Source: Telopea speciosissima (lineage: Eukaryota > Streptophyta > Magnoliopsida > Proteales > Proteaceae). Taken from it: 64,000 nucleotides of DNA. Below the pieces are notes generated by a model. It had not been told where the DNA came from. It ran no database searches and was given only the letters and a program-made list of their open reading frames with translations. A program made the position numbers and the translations under genes. The stretch spans positions 12,971,563 to 13,035,562 of the forward strand of contig NC_057922.1 of assembly GCF_018873765.1 (NCBI RefSeq), read 5' to 3'. Positions 1-13,600 of this stretch are shown here, in pieces (the first letter of the stretch is position 1; each line of letters starts with the position of its first letter).

Positions 1-640
1 TATATACATGTAACTTGCTATTAGAATTTTGATTGAGAATGAAAAGATGAATTGAGTTGTTTAGGTTGAATCCTGTGTGCCTGGTCATGTACTCTCCTTC
101 CCCTTTCTTCCCTTCTCAGCGAGACTCGTTTTTCTCCTTCTGCTTTCCTTTCTCTTCTTCCTTTTCCCTTCCTACTTGAGAGTCTTAAACTCTGTTCCCA
201 TCCCCTGTTGCAGAGGTGCTAATAGCTTCACAAGATTGTGATCCGATCTTCCTTTCTATTTTCTTTTCTACTTGAGAATTTGCAACAAAGTTCCTCTCTT
301 TGGGGCAATCAAACTGTCAGGTCTGAAATTGAAAGCTTGTTTGTGCTGTGAGTTTTATTGTCAAGATCATATCTGACCTGAAACTTCCGCCAGGTTTGAT
401 TTCAGCCGTTTATTTTCAAACTCCAGCGTCCCTACTTGAAGGTTGGTTGTTTGGGGTTCATAGGGCCGGGGAATGCGAACCTTGTCCAAAAATTTCAGGT
501 CTAACTGAGAGTATTTGAAGGAGTTCTCTCCTTCATAGAGTCATTTTTTTCCGCCTCTGGTTTGCACTTGAGGTAGAGGTAGGAGACAATAAACCACCCT
601 AATGTAAGACTAGAATACTAGTCCCAAAATAACCCACAAA
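1..640. other. No gene recognised
   Basis: The stretch is pyrimidine-rich (long C/T runs around 100-180 and 240-290). Nothing in it translates into a recognisable protein. It could be the intron or leader upstream of the kinetochore gene that starts to be visible at 4606, or retroelement debris. Confidence 0.4.
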
Positions 641-764
641 TCAAAGTAACTCCAGAACCAGTAGCTCCCCAACTCGTATGGGACTGATACTGCTAACAAG
701 TATCAAAGTAGCTCCAGAACCAGTAGGTCCCCAACTCGTATGGGACTGATACTCCTAACAAGTA
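641..764. repeat. Tandem duplication, 62-bp unit, two copies
   Basis: The unit starting TCAAAGTA at 641 recurs at 703 with only a few changes. Both copies contain CCCCAACTCGTATGGGAC. This is a local tandem duplication inside repeat-like DNA, with no coding role visible. Confidence 0.85.
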
Positions 765-1879
765 AAGGTCCAATAGGGGTGATGAAGCCCTAGAAATCTC
801 AGCTTCGATTGATGGCTGAAGAGGGAGATACCAGCAGGTCACTAAAATAGAAGATAAACTCAGATTTAGTAACTTAGTGAGTAAAGACCAAACCAGCTGG
901 CAGAATGTAATCAAACTTGGATTGATTGGTTCTTGTACGGAGGAGAAGCACTGCTGAAAGTTTCACTCAATTCTGATGGGGGAGTTAAGAGATATGGGGA
1001 TAGCACAAAAATAGAAGGTTAGGCTCTGCAAGCCAAACCAGCCAGCAGACTGGGCTGGAATTGGGATCGAGTGGGCCTCTTGTGTGATTGATTCAACCCT
1101 CCAAAGTTCTACTGGATCAGGGCTCAGGCAGTCAGGCTTCAGCGGAAAGCTGGTTCGGTTGTTGCAGGCAGCAGGACAGAAAACAGGTCTGCAGGAGTGT
1201 GCTTTGATACTTCTCTGGTGATGATCAGCAACAGCAGTCAAGGACTTGATTGGAGAATATCTTCTGGACTTCAGCAGCAGTTGATTGCAATAGTTGCAAT
1301 CACAAATCACAGCAGGGAGTGGCTCGGTTGGGTGTAGAAGGCAGTGAAAAGAAGAGAGTAGGAAAATAGAAGGTAGGAGAAATAGAAAAGGGGGATAAGG
1401 AGATCTGGCTCTCTCAGCCAGGCCGTCTCAGCCCTAGAATTTTGGCTCTCAGCCAGGCCTACCAGTCCTTCATGTCACACACATGGACAAGAGAAAACTT
1501 GCTCAAAGCAATAATAATCAACTTCATTAAATTGTGGGGTGTGGCCTAAACAGCCTTACAATAAATAGAGGACAAGACTAGCACCTCAAGTAAAAGAAAA
1601 ATAGAAACTTAACATAATAAGTTGCAACATGAAAATAGAAACTACTCTAATTAACTAGGAGTGAAATAAAATAGAACTTCAAAATCTTCAAAATCTTCTT
1701 AAGTTCAAATCTCCTTGTGGGACCCACTTGGATGACTTAATTGTTGCAGCCGAAATCTCCAGCCTGTGGTCCCCATCAGTTCAACTGTTTAGCTTTAGAA
1801 GAATGACAAAATTGCCCTTCACTTAAGGACTTGAATCACAGTGTTTTGGCCTCTTCTTCATGTTTTGATCTACATCACA
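765..1879. other. Repeat-like DNA without a gene
   Basis: There is no convincing reading frame. The 1500-1640 part (an AT-rich leader with a short-exon-like purine tract) resembles decayed retroelement terminal sequence, but no matching second repeat or primer-binding site was found. Confidence 0.35.
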
Positions 1880-2165
1880 CCCCCTCGCGAACTATGATTT
1901 CAGTTTTATTTTTATCCCCTCACTTTCCATTTTACCCTTCCTTTTGATTCACTTTAACCCTATATAATAAATAATAATTCCCATAATGTCCTTGCTTTAG
2001 TCTATCAAGTTACCCTCCTCTGTTTGTTTAATTACAGCGCAGCCACTCCCCTTGATAAGTTCAATTTATTACAGAATTGCCATCGTTACCTTGTAGCTTG
2101 GTTATTTGATATCTGGGTGGGCCCATAGTGAACCCAATAGGGTATTTTGACTCGGGTTCCACATC
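1880..2165. repeat. Dispersed repeat, copy A
   Basis: This T/C-rich block shares its order of motifs with 2470-2770: a pyrimidine stretch, then an ATTGCCA- or TTGCCACTCCC-like word, then GGTGGGCCCA followed by GCGAACCCAA or GTGAACCCAA, ending in a CATCA word. The two are diverged copies of one repeat, probably a retroelement terminal fragment. Confidence 0.5.
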
Positions 2166-2469
2166 AGAGACAACACCTCAGCTTACTCCTACCGCCAGAT
2201 CAACAAGTTTAAGAATATTTGTTCTACTTCTGCAGTTGGGTATTGGGTCTGCAGTTGGTTGTGTTCAAGAGAACCAATTGGGTTAGGATTAAACTCCTAA
2301 GGTTTCAGCTCCATCGGATTTCTCTCTAAGGAGTTCTTCCACTTGTAACTAGCAAGAGTTGCCGCTGATTACAGGATGTCTATTGTGTCTTCCTTGCTGG
2401 TTTGGTTTAGAGAGGTTGAATACAGCCTCTTCTCTTCCTCTTCCTCTTCCTCTTCCCCTTTTACGATAT

Positions 2470-2770
2470 GATTTCTTTTAAGTTTATTTCCCTTTTTGCC
2501 CTCCCCCCCTTCTACTTTAGTCTCTTTTATCCATATTTTCATATTGTTTCCAAGTTTACCCCCACTCAATAATTCCAAACCCCTTTATATCCTTTCTCCT
2601 TTCCTTATCAAGTAAACCATCAGATTTCCAGATTGCCACTCCCTCTATGCAACCTTTGTTATATTTATTAGAACTGCCAGTTTCTCTCTACTTTGGCTAA
2701 TATACATTTTGGTGGGCCCACGGCCCCACAGCGAACCCAAATATGGTTTTCAACCCCAGGATCGCATCAA
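2470..2770. repeat. Dispersed repeat, copy B
   Basis: Diverged copy of the block at 1880-2165, sharing GGTGGGCCCA, the CGAACCCAA word and the terminal CATCA. It is preceded by a TCTTCC microsatellite (2430-2455). Confidence 0.5.
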
Positions 2771-4114
2771 TTACCCTAGGGAAAACAGCAATGGAAAAGG
2801 AGAAATTGCAAGATTCTTACTCCAACCCAATACTAAGATGCAATTTCTTTAACATCACGAATGAAGTTGTTTACAGCCCTATATATAGAGTTATAATCTA
2901 CCCTTCCCTAAAACAATACTAGACTTAAACTCTAAGAAAAAAATCTTAAATTAACTAGGAATTAATTGATGCAGATCAGGTCCTATGGTTGGGCATCAAA
3001 TTGGGTTCAATTCTGGCCCATATTCTGAGCCATCGAATTAGCATGTAGCTGGCCCATAATTTGGGTCAAATTCCGCCATCAATTTTGTCCAAAGAAGAGA
3101 TTGAGATTGCTGATTTAAGCGAAGATTATTTTCCAGATTTATTAGTTACTGATTTGCTGATTTGTAGGGGAATTAACAGATCTTGTGGGTGCCTCGAAGG
3201 ACAGCTATCGACCAGCCCGGGGGAGATGATGATCAGATTGTGTGGGCCCCATGGCCAACTAGCTGGGAAATAAAGATTAAGATTGAAGATTAATGGGCCA
3301 TGCGTGGAGGAGGATTTGACTACTTCTTTAGTCGTAGATTTTAGGGAAGAGTTGGTACTTGCGTATGGGTTTTATTAGCTTAGGGCTTCCAAACAATCAC
3401 TATTGGTCCTCATTTTTTTTGCAGAAAAGTTTTTAAAAATAATAACAGAAAAAATGAACAAAATTTTTTTTCCCGAAAAAAATAGATTTGGGGAAAAATG
3501 ATTTACTTTCAAATTTTCTTCAAATTTGAGGATGATTTGTAACAAATCTTGCAAGTTTGATGCAAGTAAGATGCTAATTGACGTCTCTGGCAAGTTTTCC
3601 GTCGAAACAAGGTGGCAAAAGCTCAAAAATCAGCTCACTACTGGTTTCCCTGTCGAGTTAACCAAGACAGTCGAGTTTCTGTTGAGATCTTTCCCCTTTT
3701 AAACATGGGTTTGGTCCGCATCTCGGTCGAACTGAGATCTCGACCGAGTCCGTGTAAGTTTGTATTTTGCCTCCCATCTCGACTAGCTAATTGAAAAAAC
3801 GAGTTTTAAGCGACGAGCTCTTGAACCATGCTTTGGCCAGACGTGGGATTTTCTTTAAGGGGTCCGTGATCTTATGGACTTCTGGAAATCAGCTACCCTT
3901 TTGGCAAGAGGAGCAAATTCTTAGTATTTGGGAGAGAAGCAATAGGATGCTTAGGAGATGGAAGAAATCTATTTAGGAGGTGGTTGAGTTGATTTTGTTG
4001 AGGACGGCAAGGTGGGCTGTTGCATTGGGAATATTTCGTGGAATTTCTGCTGGTTATGAATTTTTTTTTTTTCTTAAAATAAAATTGTGAATATGTGATC
4101 CTTAATCTGATTCA
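2771..4114. other. No gene recognised
   Basis: Only short frames without recognisable motifs are present. The 3' part (3790-4080) could be the degraded reverse-transcriptase end of the LINE remnant that follows, but no RT motif could be identified. Confidence 0.4.
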
Positions 4115-4515
4115 GCGCGTGAAAGCTCCATTAAGCTGAATGTGGATAGTAGCTCCTTATGAGACTGGGTCCAGCAGGTTTAGGGAGTGCATCTGGGAAT
4201 CATGAGGGGAAATGTTTTATACTTTTATTGCCCTTCTCAGGTCCTAATGGTAGATGTGACTCCATTACAATGGAACTGGAGGCAGTCATGGAAAGCCTGG
4301 AGATAGCTATTGATAGAGACTGGTTGTACACCATCATTGAAGGAGAATTTGAGGTAGTTATTAGCTGGCTTCACATTCAGACTTGTGGGTCTTAGAAATG
4401 CTTTTGCTCAATTAAGGCAAGAAGTCTCTGTTATGGGTGCAAGTTTTTCATTCCTAGAGGTTAATTGGCCACCTTCGGCCACCTTCTATTGTTGTTGATA
4501 CTATTTCCTTGTACT
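4115..4515 (+). mobile_element. LINE (L1-type) remnant, RNase H region
   Basis: Translated pieces in shifting frames match the RNase H domain at the end of plant LINE polyproteins. AAG-CTG-AATGTGGAT gives KLNVD near 4133; then GSASGNHEGKC, the segment TMELEAVMESLEIA (the ELxAxxxGL helix of RNase H) and EGEFEVVISWL. Next, around 4400-4470, comes a stretch reading RNAFAQLRQEVSVMGASFS and FLEVNWPP. Frameshifts and stops make it inactive. It lies in the intron just upstream of the CENP-O exon at 4606. Confidence 0.75.
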
Positions 4516-4605
4516 GCTACCTTCTTATTTAGTAATGAAATTTTATTTGTTGCCTATCAGGGGAAAAATATAGGTAATTATGGCTTTTACACCTTGTTTG
4601 TGCAG

Positions 4606-7600
4606 GTAATCTGTTGTTTGGAGGGTGCAAGGATTGGCATACAGTATGAGACATATTTTGCTGGTAATGTTTAAAAATCTCAGTTGTGGTTAGCTAGAAA
4701 TAGAAATGGTTTATCACGTTAGTTTATTATAGTGCAAAGTTTATAAAAGTAATTTATATATTTTACTTTTTTTGGGGTGGGGCTATCAAAAGCAAGCTTA
4801 GATGACTGCTTTATATAATTGCATGTATGTGAAAGGATGATTTATGGAATTTAGGGCATCTCATTTCCAACAGCCCTAGACGGAAGTTTCCCAAAAGAAA
4901 AAAGGAAAGTCCAAACTACCAAGTACTAAATTGCTTCATTTCTGTTCAATTTTGCCCACTGGGACGGAAATATAGTTTAAGAATTCAGTTTAGACCCTGA
5001 TCAAAACCGAAATATTTCGGATTTCGGTAAAATTTTGACTGCAATCTGGTATATTTCGGCTGCACATTTCAGTGACCATTTTGGTGGTCAAATGGCTATA
5101 TTTTGGCCCGAAACTTCAGGGAAACCCTAATTTAGCATCTCTAAATATATTTTGAACCTTTAGATTTTGAAACACACACCAAAAAATGGTAGTTTGGCTT
5201 CGGAGTTCGGATCCTAGGTTGTTAGTGAGTGCTATACCCCGCTGTATATATATATTTTCTAATATAGCCTATTGTACATATAATTTAGTACTAGAACGTA
5301 TAACATTCAATGAAAGCAATTGAAATATGTATTAAGAATAAAAAAGATGCAAATGTGGACCCCATCGTAGCTGCTTGGTGGACCATGTTGATATGGTCGC
5401 TAGGGGGCTGGGTATGAGAAAATTCTTTCCACAAACGATGACCCATTCTGTGACTGACCATCCATCATGTGAAGTGGGGAATGAAGTGTTGGGGATACGA
5501 TGTCATGTATTCTGTTGCTTGGTTTGTGGGTTGATTCCGAAGGGATTATATGGGTATTTCGGTAAAATTCCTGTATAGGGTTTTGCTATAAATATGTAAC
5601 GAGGGTTCCTTCTCTGTAACGAAATCTGAGAGAGGTGTGAGGACGAGCGGCTGTAACCCTATTCTCCATTAATAGTGAAACAGACCTCATCTCACCGTGG
5701 ACGTAGGCAATCTTTCTAAACCACGTAAATCCTTGTGTTCATTGTGTGATTGTTTGCAATTTCCATTCTTTTCTGCATCGTGTTAGGTTTTGTTTTTCAA
5801 CATGAAGAACTGATCATACCCACCATAGTCACATATTCAGCACATGAGCCCTTTGGAGCCAATGAAGGTGCATGCCATTTTCTTGTCTGTCCATATCGAC
5901 CATATCCACTACTCCAGACTCATTCCTCCAAGTGTGCCAGACAAGCTCATAACATCTATCTCCATGTCCAGGCTTTCATCTTCATATAGTTTGAACCTGC
6001 GACATGGGCCTATCGAGTAGCTTATACGTGTGGGGGCACGTGTAACATGTTCAACATCTTGTGCAGCACAACCGAAGTAGCTCTTGTGAATCAAATGGCT
6101 CCAGCTCCAGCTCCAACTCCAGCTCCACCTGGTTGTATTCCTCTAGGAGGGATGCATGTTTATCCTCATCATCACCACCATCGCCATCATCATCATCGTC
6201 ACTATCTTCATCATCTCTATAAGCAGACAGATCCACCTCCGTTTGGTCGTATTCCTCTCGGAGGGATGAATATCTATCCTCATCACCACCACCACTTTCA
6301 TCATCATCGTCATTATTGTTATCATCTCTACTAGCAGACAGGGATAGTGTGGCCACTGGAATTCGACCAGTCGATCTCCTCATCCCCACTATGTTTGGGC
6401 GTCTGAGTGAACTCGACCCTCTCGAGAAGCCATAAATTCGTTGACATTGGCACCGGTTTGATTAGCAATCTCGGGGTTGTGGTTACCACCAGGATGATCC
6501 AATACAAGGTCACTTCAATTCTTCACCCACTCGTAGAGGGGAAGCCTCATCATTTGAGTCCTCCTGGAAGACGTTGCTGAGCTCGATTCTTCACCCACTC
6601 GTAGAGGGGAGCCTCATCATGCGTATGTGCTGCATCTACAGTCTCATGTTGTAGTGCATATACACCAAGTGCTTGAGTTGTTTGTGACCCAATCGGTTTT
6701 GTCTCTTGGAGTGGATAAGTACAAATGCACTCCAGTTGCACTCGCATTCGGAGGTGGAACATGCGAGAGCACTTTAATTACTATCTTCCTCAAGTTAGGT
6801 GCATCAATCCCATATGACACTCACCATTCACCTGCATTAGAGCTTAAGATTGTTCTTGGTAAGTGGCTGTACTTGGTACATACTTATATGAATCGAATTA
6901 ATAAAGTAAGAAACTAAGTTAATGGGCCTCCCAGGAGCAGTAGTGTCCCGACCAGACTTGCGGCTGCATGGCCGAAAGTCTCATATGCATCCCTGAAGTT
7001 CTTTATTTATACCCATATCAAACATTGTTAAATACCAAATCGAGTAATTAAATTCATTAGAAATACTTAAGAAACTACTAGTCTCACCTCACTATTGCAC
7101 TTGGACTATATAACTGGATTTGACTTGAGCTTGGCTGCCACCTCTTGCACTGCATCTATCAGTTCTTAATTCATCTCAAGACTGCTTATATTGATACTTG
7201 GGATTGAGATAATAGGCTGGAAATGATATAAAAAATTGTCAATGCTTATAAAGATGTAAATAGAAAGTAATTTGACATAGGTAGCTTAAAAGTAAAACTC
7301 ACCAGCCTTGTGTGGTGGATGCATAAGTTGCTTCTCCTAGCGATCTTGTACAATCTGAAGGTAGCTCCTATCACTGCTGTCGCATGATCCTTCATCTGCT
7401 GTGCAACATACAAGTGTGGCAAGCTAGGCTTCTTCTCAGAGTTGACCATCCTCGACACCTTTACCATTGGCTCTAGTAGTATAATGACCTTCAGGTCATT
7501 GCTAAAACTGGTCGCTAGATATGGTTGCCTGCACTGCCCTGCCTGTGGCAAACTTGACTCCCCCCACCCAAGCCACTCCTAAAAGAATAATAAAGCTATT

Positions 7601-10600
7601 TCCTAATTTTTACCTAACTCATATTTTTTTCTTAATTAAATAAATTTTATAATTTTAAAAAAATAATAATACTCTTATTAACAAGAATTAAATATGGAAC
7701 AACACATTAATTATCGTTTTCAGTTGAAATGACAGAAATAATACTTTCAGACATTTGCATGATATTTCAGACCAAAACAGATTTTTCCTATTTTTCTTAA
7801 TTTCCTGGAATTTTAAATTATTTTTTCGAAAAATAAAAAAAAATAGTTTTCAAGCAGAAAAATAAAAGCGAATCTGTGAAGTCGTAGGGCCAATGATGTC
7901 TAATAATTTTCTTTTTCTCTTTTCTAACCCTTGTTTATCTCTCTCTCTCTCTCTCTAAGTGAACTGTTTTGTAATTTCACTCTCTCTCTCCCTCTTCCTT
8001 TCTTCGGCTCCCCCTCCGCCTCTGCTCTCCTTTCTCCTTCTCCATCTCCCTCTTCAGCTGGCTCCAGCTCCCCCTCTCCCTCTCTCTGCCCCTGCTTCCC
8101 GACCTCGCCCCATCCCATCCCCCACTCTGCAACCCAGCCCCATCCTTTGCAAAACCTTTTCCCGCCCCCACCTCCTCCCTTCAATAATGTGAATATAAAA
8201 TGTTCGAATTGAACTTCATTCGTTGAATCAATGGTTTGAAGTATCGGTCCGTTTCGTATCGGTCGATACCGATACAATACATACCAATACATATCTTTTT
8301 TCTAGAAAATAGTATGTCTCGATTGGTATCGTATTGTCGGCCGATACGGACCAATACAGACTGATATTTACGAGACATACATTAAAGGTTTTGTGAGATT
8401 ATCAATACGTATCGGTATGTATCAGCTGATATGACTCTATACAGACCGATACAGCTCGATCTATACTGGTACGGTTGATACCAACCGATACATGTTGATA
8501 CGACCATTGAACTTTGTTTTTGAGATCAGAGATTGAAGGAGATTTCACAAAAAAAAGGATATTTCATAGAAAAAGGTAGGTTTCGGAGTAACTTAATCTT
8601 TGTGTTTAAATCATGGTTTTTAATCCTATCTTTTGCTATAAATCGATAGATTTAGGTAAAACTAAGTTAGTTGATTTATCAAACTTGATCATTTGCTAGG
8701 ATTTGTACTCAAATCGATGAAAGTGTCTTGTCTCGTTATACGATGTTCTCCATTTTATTGTTTATGCATGATACATGTTATATATTGCTTATTTACATTG
8801 TTTTTTTGCTCCAAAAGTGTATTTCCATATCCACCTGAGTCTCCCCATACTCTGTCTAGCCAGATGATCTATCATGCCATTTGCTGATCTTAGCTTCCGT
8901 TAAAATGATCAGGTGACTTGAGATGCAAAAACTTCATCTGTTTTTATGATGTTGAAAAACCTCTATGATCTATCCTCAGATGAAGTGATCCAAGAAATAA
9001 CAGCTGTCAAGCCACCTCCACCCAAACATTAGTAAAAACCTCTCTCATTGTGAAGTCCAAACTCATGTAAAAGGATAGCAGTTACTGCTCTTGTAGAATC
9101 CCTGTCTCACTGGACCCAAGTATATTCTATTGATCCCGAAGTAGACCTGGTAACTCCAACCCCCGAAAGACCAGGGTCTCCCAAGGAACAACCATTAATG
9201 TTAAGCTTTATAAACCCCAATGGCTTGGAGCATCCATCTCACTTCCTGCCTAACCTTTCTTCAAGAAAAATGATGTTTTCCTGTTTTTTTGAGCAGTCTT
9301 CTTCCTTAAGAAAAAGAAGTTTCATGTTGAAGAAGAGAGGAACTCACAGTATTATTACTACTGCCATATGTCTTCTTAAATGCTTTCTGTGCTCTGCTTC
9401 TGCTTGTTTCACTCTTTTTACCATGAAGTCTAACCATTTATTTACACCAAGAAACAATGGTTAGGTGATATTTTTTAGGTTTCTGCGGTTGCAGTTAATG
9501 GCCCAGTGTCTTAAAGTGGTTAATCACCAACACAGTGGAATGACTGTATAAATTGACCAATCATTAATCCCTTCTTCAGATGGTTCAGGGATGACCTATC
9601 TGTGGAATAACTGTATAACTTGACCACTTAGTTTTTTTTTTTTTTGCAGGAGAACCTTGTGAGTTATACCATTGTGTGCTTGAAAGCAAGTCTTTTCTTG
9701 AAAAGATGACTGTCATTGAACACACAGTACCTTTCTTCCTACCAATACGAGAAGCAGAAAATGATCTTCTCTCTTCCAATGCGATGGTAAGGTTGGTTGC
9801 TCACATTTGTTGTAGTACTGCTTCCCATCCCTTCCCTGGCCAAAAAAAGCGCTGGTTCCACAGGATTCTTCATATAGATCTTTGTGACATTCCTTAAAAT
9901 CTTATTCAGCTGATCCTGAATGAGTTGCTTTCAGAAATTCATTGATTACGTTGGAGAACTTTTGCAGGCTTATGTGGACCGACGAGAACAGGTATACTGT
10001 TATTAATAAATCTTTTAAGAGTTGGATTAGTTTTGTGTTTCCTTTTTTTTAAAAAAAAAAAAAAAATCTTTCAGGAATATTCCTGAAGTTTGTGATTGTA
10101 GATCTGAATGTCAGTGAAAAGAATTACAAGGACATGTAAAGTCTATGGGCGATTTTACTTGCCATCCTTATCGAGGATATCTTTTATAGAAACTCAATGT
10201 GTTTAGAGAATTTGTCAGATCTACGATGATACATTTAGATATGCATGAAGCAAGGTCTTATGTGGTGCAAATTGCTTGCTTGTGGGAGCATCCTGCAATC
10301 ACTGTTTAAAAATACTAATTGCATCTTTGCCAAGACAAATCTTCTATTATGTCATACTTCTATGAACTTGTCTTTGGAAGCTCACGCCACAGAATTTTTG
10401 GGGTCTGTCTCGAGCAAGGTTCGAGATTTTGGTTTCGACCTTGGGATTTATTTCGGGTTTTGACCAAAATTCGACCGAAACTCTGCATTTTTCGGTTGTC
10501 CATTTCGTTTGGCCATATTGGTAGTCAAATGGCCATATTTTGGACTGAAACTTCAAGGAAACCCTTATTAAGCATCTCGAAAAATACTGAAACCTTTAGA

Positions 10601-13600
10601 TTGTAAAAACACACCCAAAATGGTAGTTTGATTTTGTACACTAGGTTGGTAGTGTTCGCCGTACACAGAATTTCTTTTTGTGTGCTTTGGATGGAACAAT
10701 AAGTTCTTTTAGCTTAAGTTAAGATAGAAACTCTACAAGAACTTAAAGTGAGTCCAGTGAAATGGCCTAATTTAATCAGTTCCAATTAGGACAGAATTAA
10801 CTCGTTTGATCACTTAAAAGTAAGGTAAGAATACATTTTGAGATTAGATTGCATAATAAACCACCTATGGTTCGAAGCATTTTGTTGGACTAGGTAATAT
10901 GGTGCTCAATGAAATCTTTAAGTATGATTTGGATTAGGGGTGGCAATCTCGACATGACCTTCTAATCTGACAAATGTAATCTGTAAGAACCAAGGTTCGA
11001 GGTCTCGGTATCTCACCTGGTTTCAGTCTGCCCAAAAACCGAGTTGTCTCGGTAACTTGGCAAGATCTTGGCCGAGTTGGTGCATTTTTATGTCAAATCT
11101 TGGCCCTTGGTTTCGGTGGCCATATGACCTAATTAGGCCATGAAACTTGCAGGACAGCCTATTTTCGGCCCTATAAACATGGTGGAACCCTTAGTTTTTT
11201 TAAAAATCGCACTCAAAATGGTAGTTTGACTTAGGACCCTAGGTTGGAAGATCTCGGCCGAGTTGGTGCATTTTTATGTCAAATCTTGGCCCTTGGTTTC
11301 GGTGGCCTTATGACCTAATTAGGCCATGAAACTTGCAGGACAGCCTATTTTCGGCCCTATAAACATGGTGGAACCCTTAGTTTTTTTAAAAATCGCACTC
11401 AAAATGGTAGTTTGTCTTAGGACCCTAGGTTGGTAGTGTGTGCTGTATACCTATATATACTAATAAGACCTATTCCACACAATCTTTAGTATTAGAACAC
11501 ACATAATTCAAGTAGAACAACTTAAATAAGCAATATGAATGAAAAGACATCAAATTATGAGCCCTTTCATAAATCATAGTATCATACAGCTAACATTGTT
11601 TGTTATATAGAGTCAAATATATTTTGAGTCAACATTTAACAATACAGGCCAACAACTAACAAGTCACCCCTATCCCTATATGCTCATCCTAATATTGAAC
11701 GAGTGCCGGGTCTTCAAGTTCAAATCTCCTCCAAGGAAGGTTGTTGGGCAACAAGTCTCCTCCAAATGTTTTTCTTGAGCATCAAATCCATATGTTCCAA
11801 GTTTTTTTTTGGTAAGATTTGGAGCAAATAAGTGATTTGGAGCTGTTTTCTTCACAAACTGGTGAAACCAGTCGAGTTCACCGAGAATGGGTCGAAATTT
11901 CGACCGAGAAAAGTTGAACATGGTATTTATATAATTGACTTTGTCACATTTCGGTCAGATACTGAAATTTCGGCCTAGATTTTGGCGAGATACCAAAATT
12001 TCGGCTCACCAAAATCTCGGCCGAGAAAATGTATTCTTCTTATTTTGCACCCTATCTTGTCTCGACCAGGGTCAAAACCGAGAAAATTGCCGAGATCTCG
12101 CGAGACCTTGAACACTGGTAAGAACCTTGTCTGAATTTGTGCTTTTTGGTTCTGGTTGATTTCATGTTTATACCAAGGAATTCATTTTTGTGTTGAACCC
12201 AGCAAACCCAAAATTTATTCATATAATCCATTTATTACATTTTAATTATTTTTATTAGGATTTCTCCCTCCAGTTTTATCACTTTTGTGTTATTTCATAT
12301 GTTTCAAGTCATTTCATGTCTCGTTTCAGGTTTTGTTGTGCTTGGGGGTATCAGAACTTGGGCTGAACTATTGCCCAAACTAAAACCACCCGTTTTAATC
12401 CAAAACTAACCGACCATTTGGTTTATTGGTCTGGTTTCGGTTTTGGGCATAAGGAAAATCCAAATTTTTGTTCAGTCTCTGTCTGGCCAATTAAACCAAC
12501 AAGCCAATCAGAACCAGCCAATTATGATTGAATAGGACCGAGACTGATAGGCCCTGACTGGTTGCCTCATTATTAACCGGGTTTGAAACACTCTTCCATC
12601 TCTCCCTCTCATTTATAGACCCTTCCTTTCCTTATCTTCTTAAATTTTCAATGTGGGACTAAAAGAAAGAGGCATTCCCTTGGTCCTTTTTCCTACGTTG
12701 GAGCTAAAGGTTAGTTTTTTTAGTTCATATTAGAAACTTATGTGAGGGATTAGAGAATATGATGCTTATAATAAGGCTAGGCAGCCCCAGCCCACTTACA
12801 ATATTAGTGGTTTCGGTCTTGGGCCTGATAATTGTACAATAGACTGAGATTGATAACAACCGATAAAACCAAAACCGGTTTTGGTCTTAGGTCCTAGGAC
12901 TGTTAAGCTCATCAGTCCATTTTTTTTTTCTTGTGCCAAATGGGTGGACCCATTGGGTCAGCCCAATGGAAATTGATTGGACCGACCAATTTGACACTCC
13001 CTAGTTGTGCTTACTTGAATATGACCCAATTATTAAAATGTGTGATGGCATGTTCATTTTATGTTGTTTGAACAGAAAAAAAAGTGATCATGTTCATCTT
13101 GACAACCTTAAACTGACACTACACCCCCCCCAATCCCTGGCTAGATTGTTTTCCCTACCTTCTCTTAACACAGTTCAATGATTTTACTCAGTCTTTACTT
13201 GCACTTATTTCCCAGTTTCATATGTTCTTCCAGCTGGCTAAAAATGCTTTAACAGATCTTAATTCTTGTTCCAATCTCATGTAGGTTCGCCTTATCAAGG
13301 AGTTGTATGGAAATCAGATTAGGGACCTTTACCATACCCTTTCTTATCATATAATTGAATTTTTGCTGGATGATAATGATTGGTAAGTGCTCACTGTCTC
13401 ACTTGATTTTCATGTATCTGGTATTTCATTTAGTTTTATTAGTTTCTTATGTCTGGGATTGTACAAAGGAAAAATTTAGAATTATGATTTGCACTGGTCT
13501 TCTCATATTTAGCTCATAACTCCTAAATTCATTTCATTTCATGTTACGTAATACATATCATAGTTTATTGTGAAAGGTTTGTTCTATGTCTTCATGGCAA

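Noticed and set aside
6047-6334. His-rich plus-strand frame that could be read as a metal-binding protein
   Set aside because: It is the reverse strand of the poly-Asp tail of the hAT-like remnant, built from CAT/CAC triplets.
7924-8292. Pro/Ser-rich and Gly/Glu-rich frames on opposite strands
   Set aside because: Low-complexity CT tract; no splice context or conserved motif.
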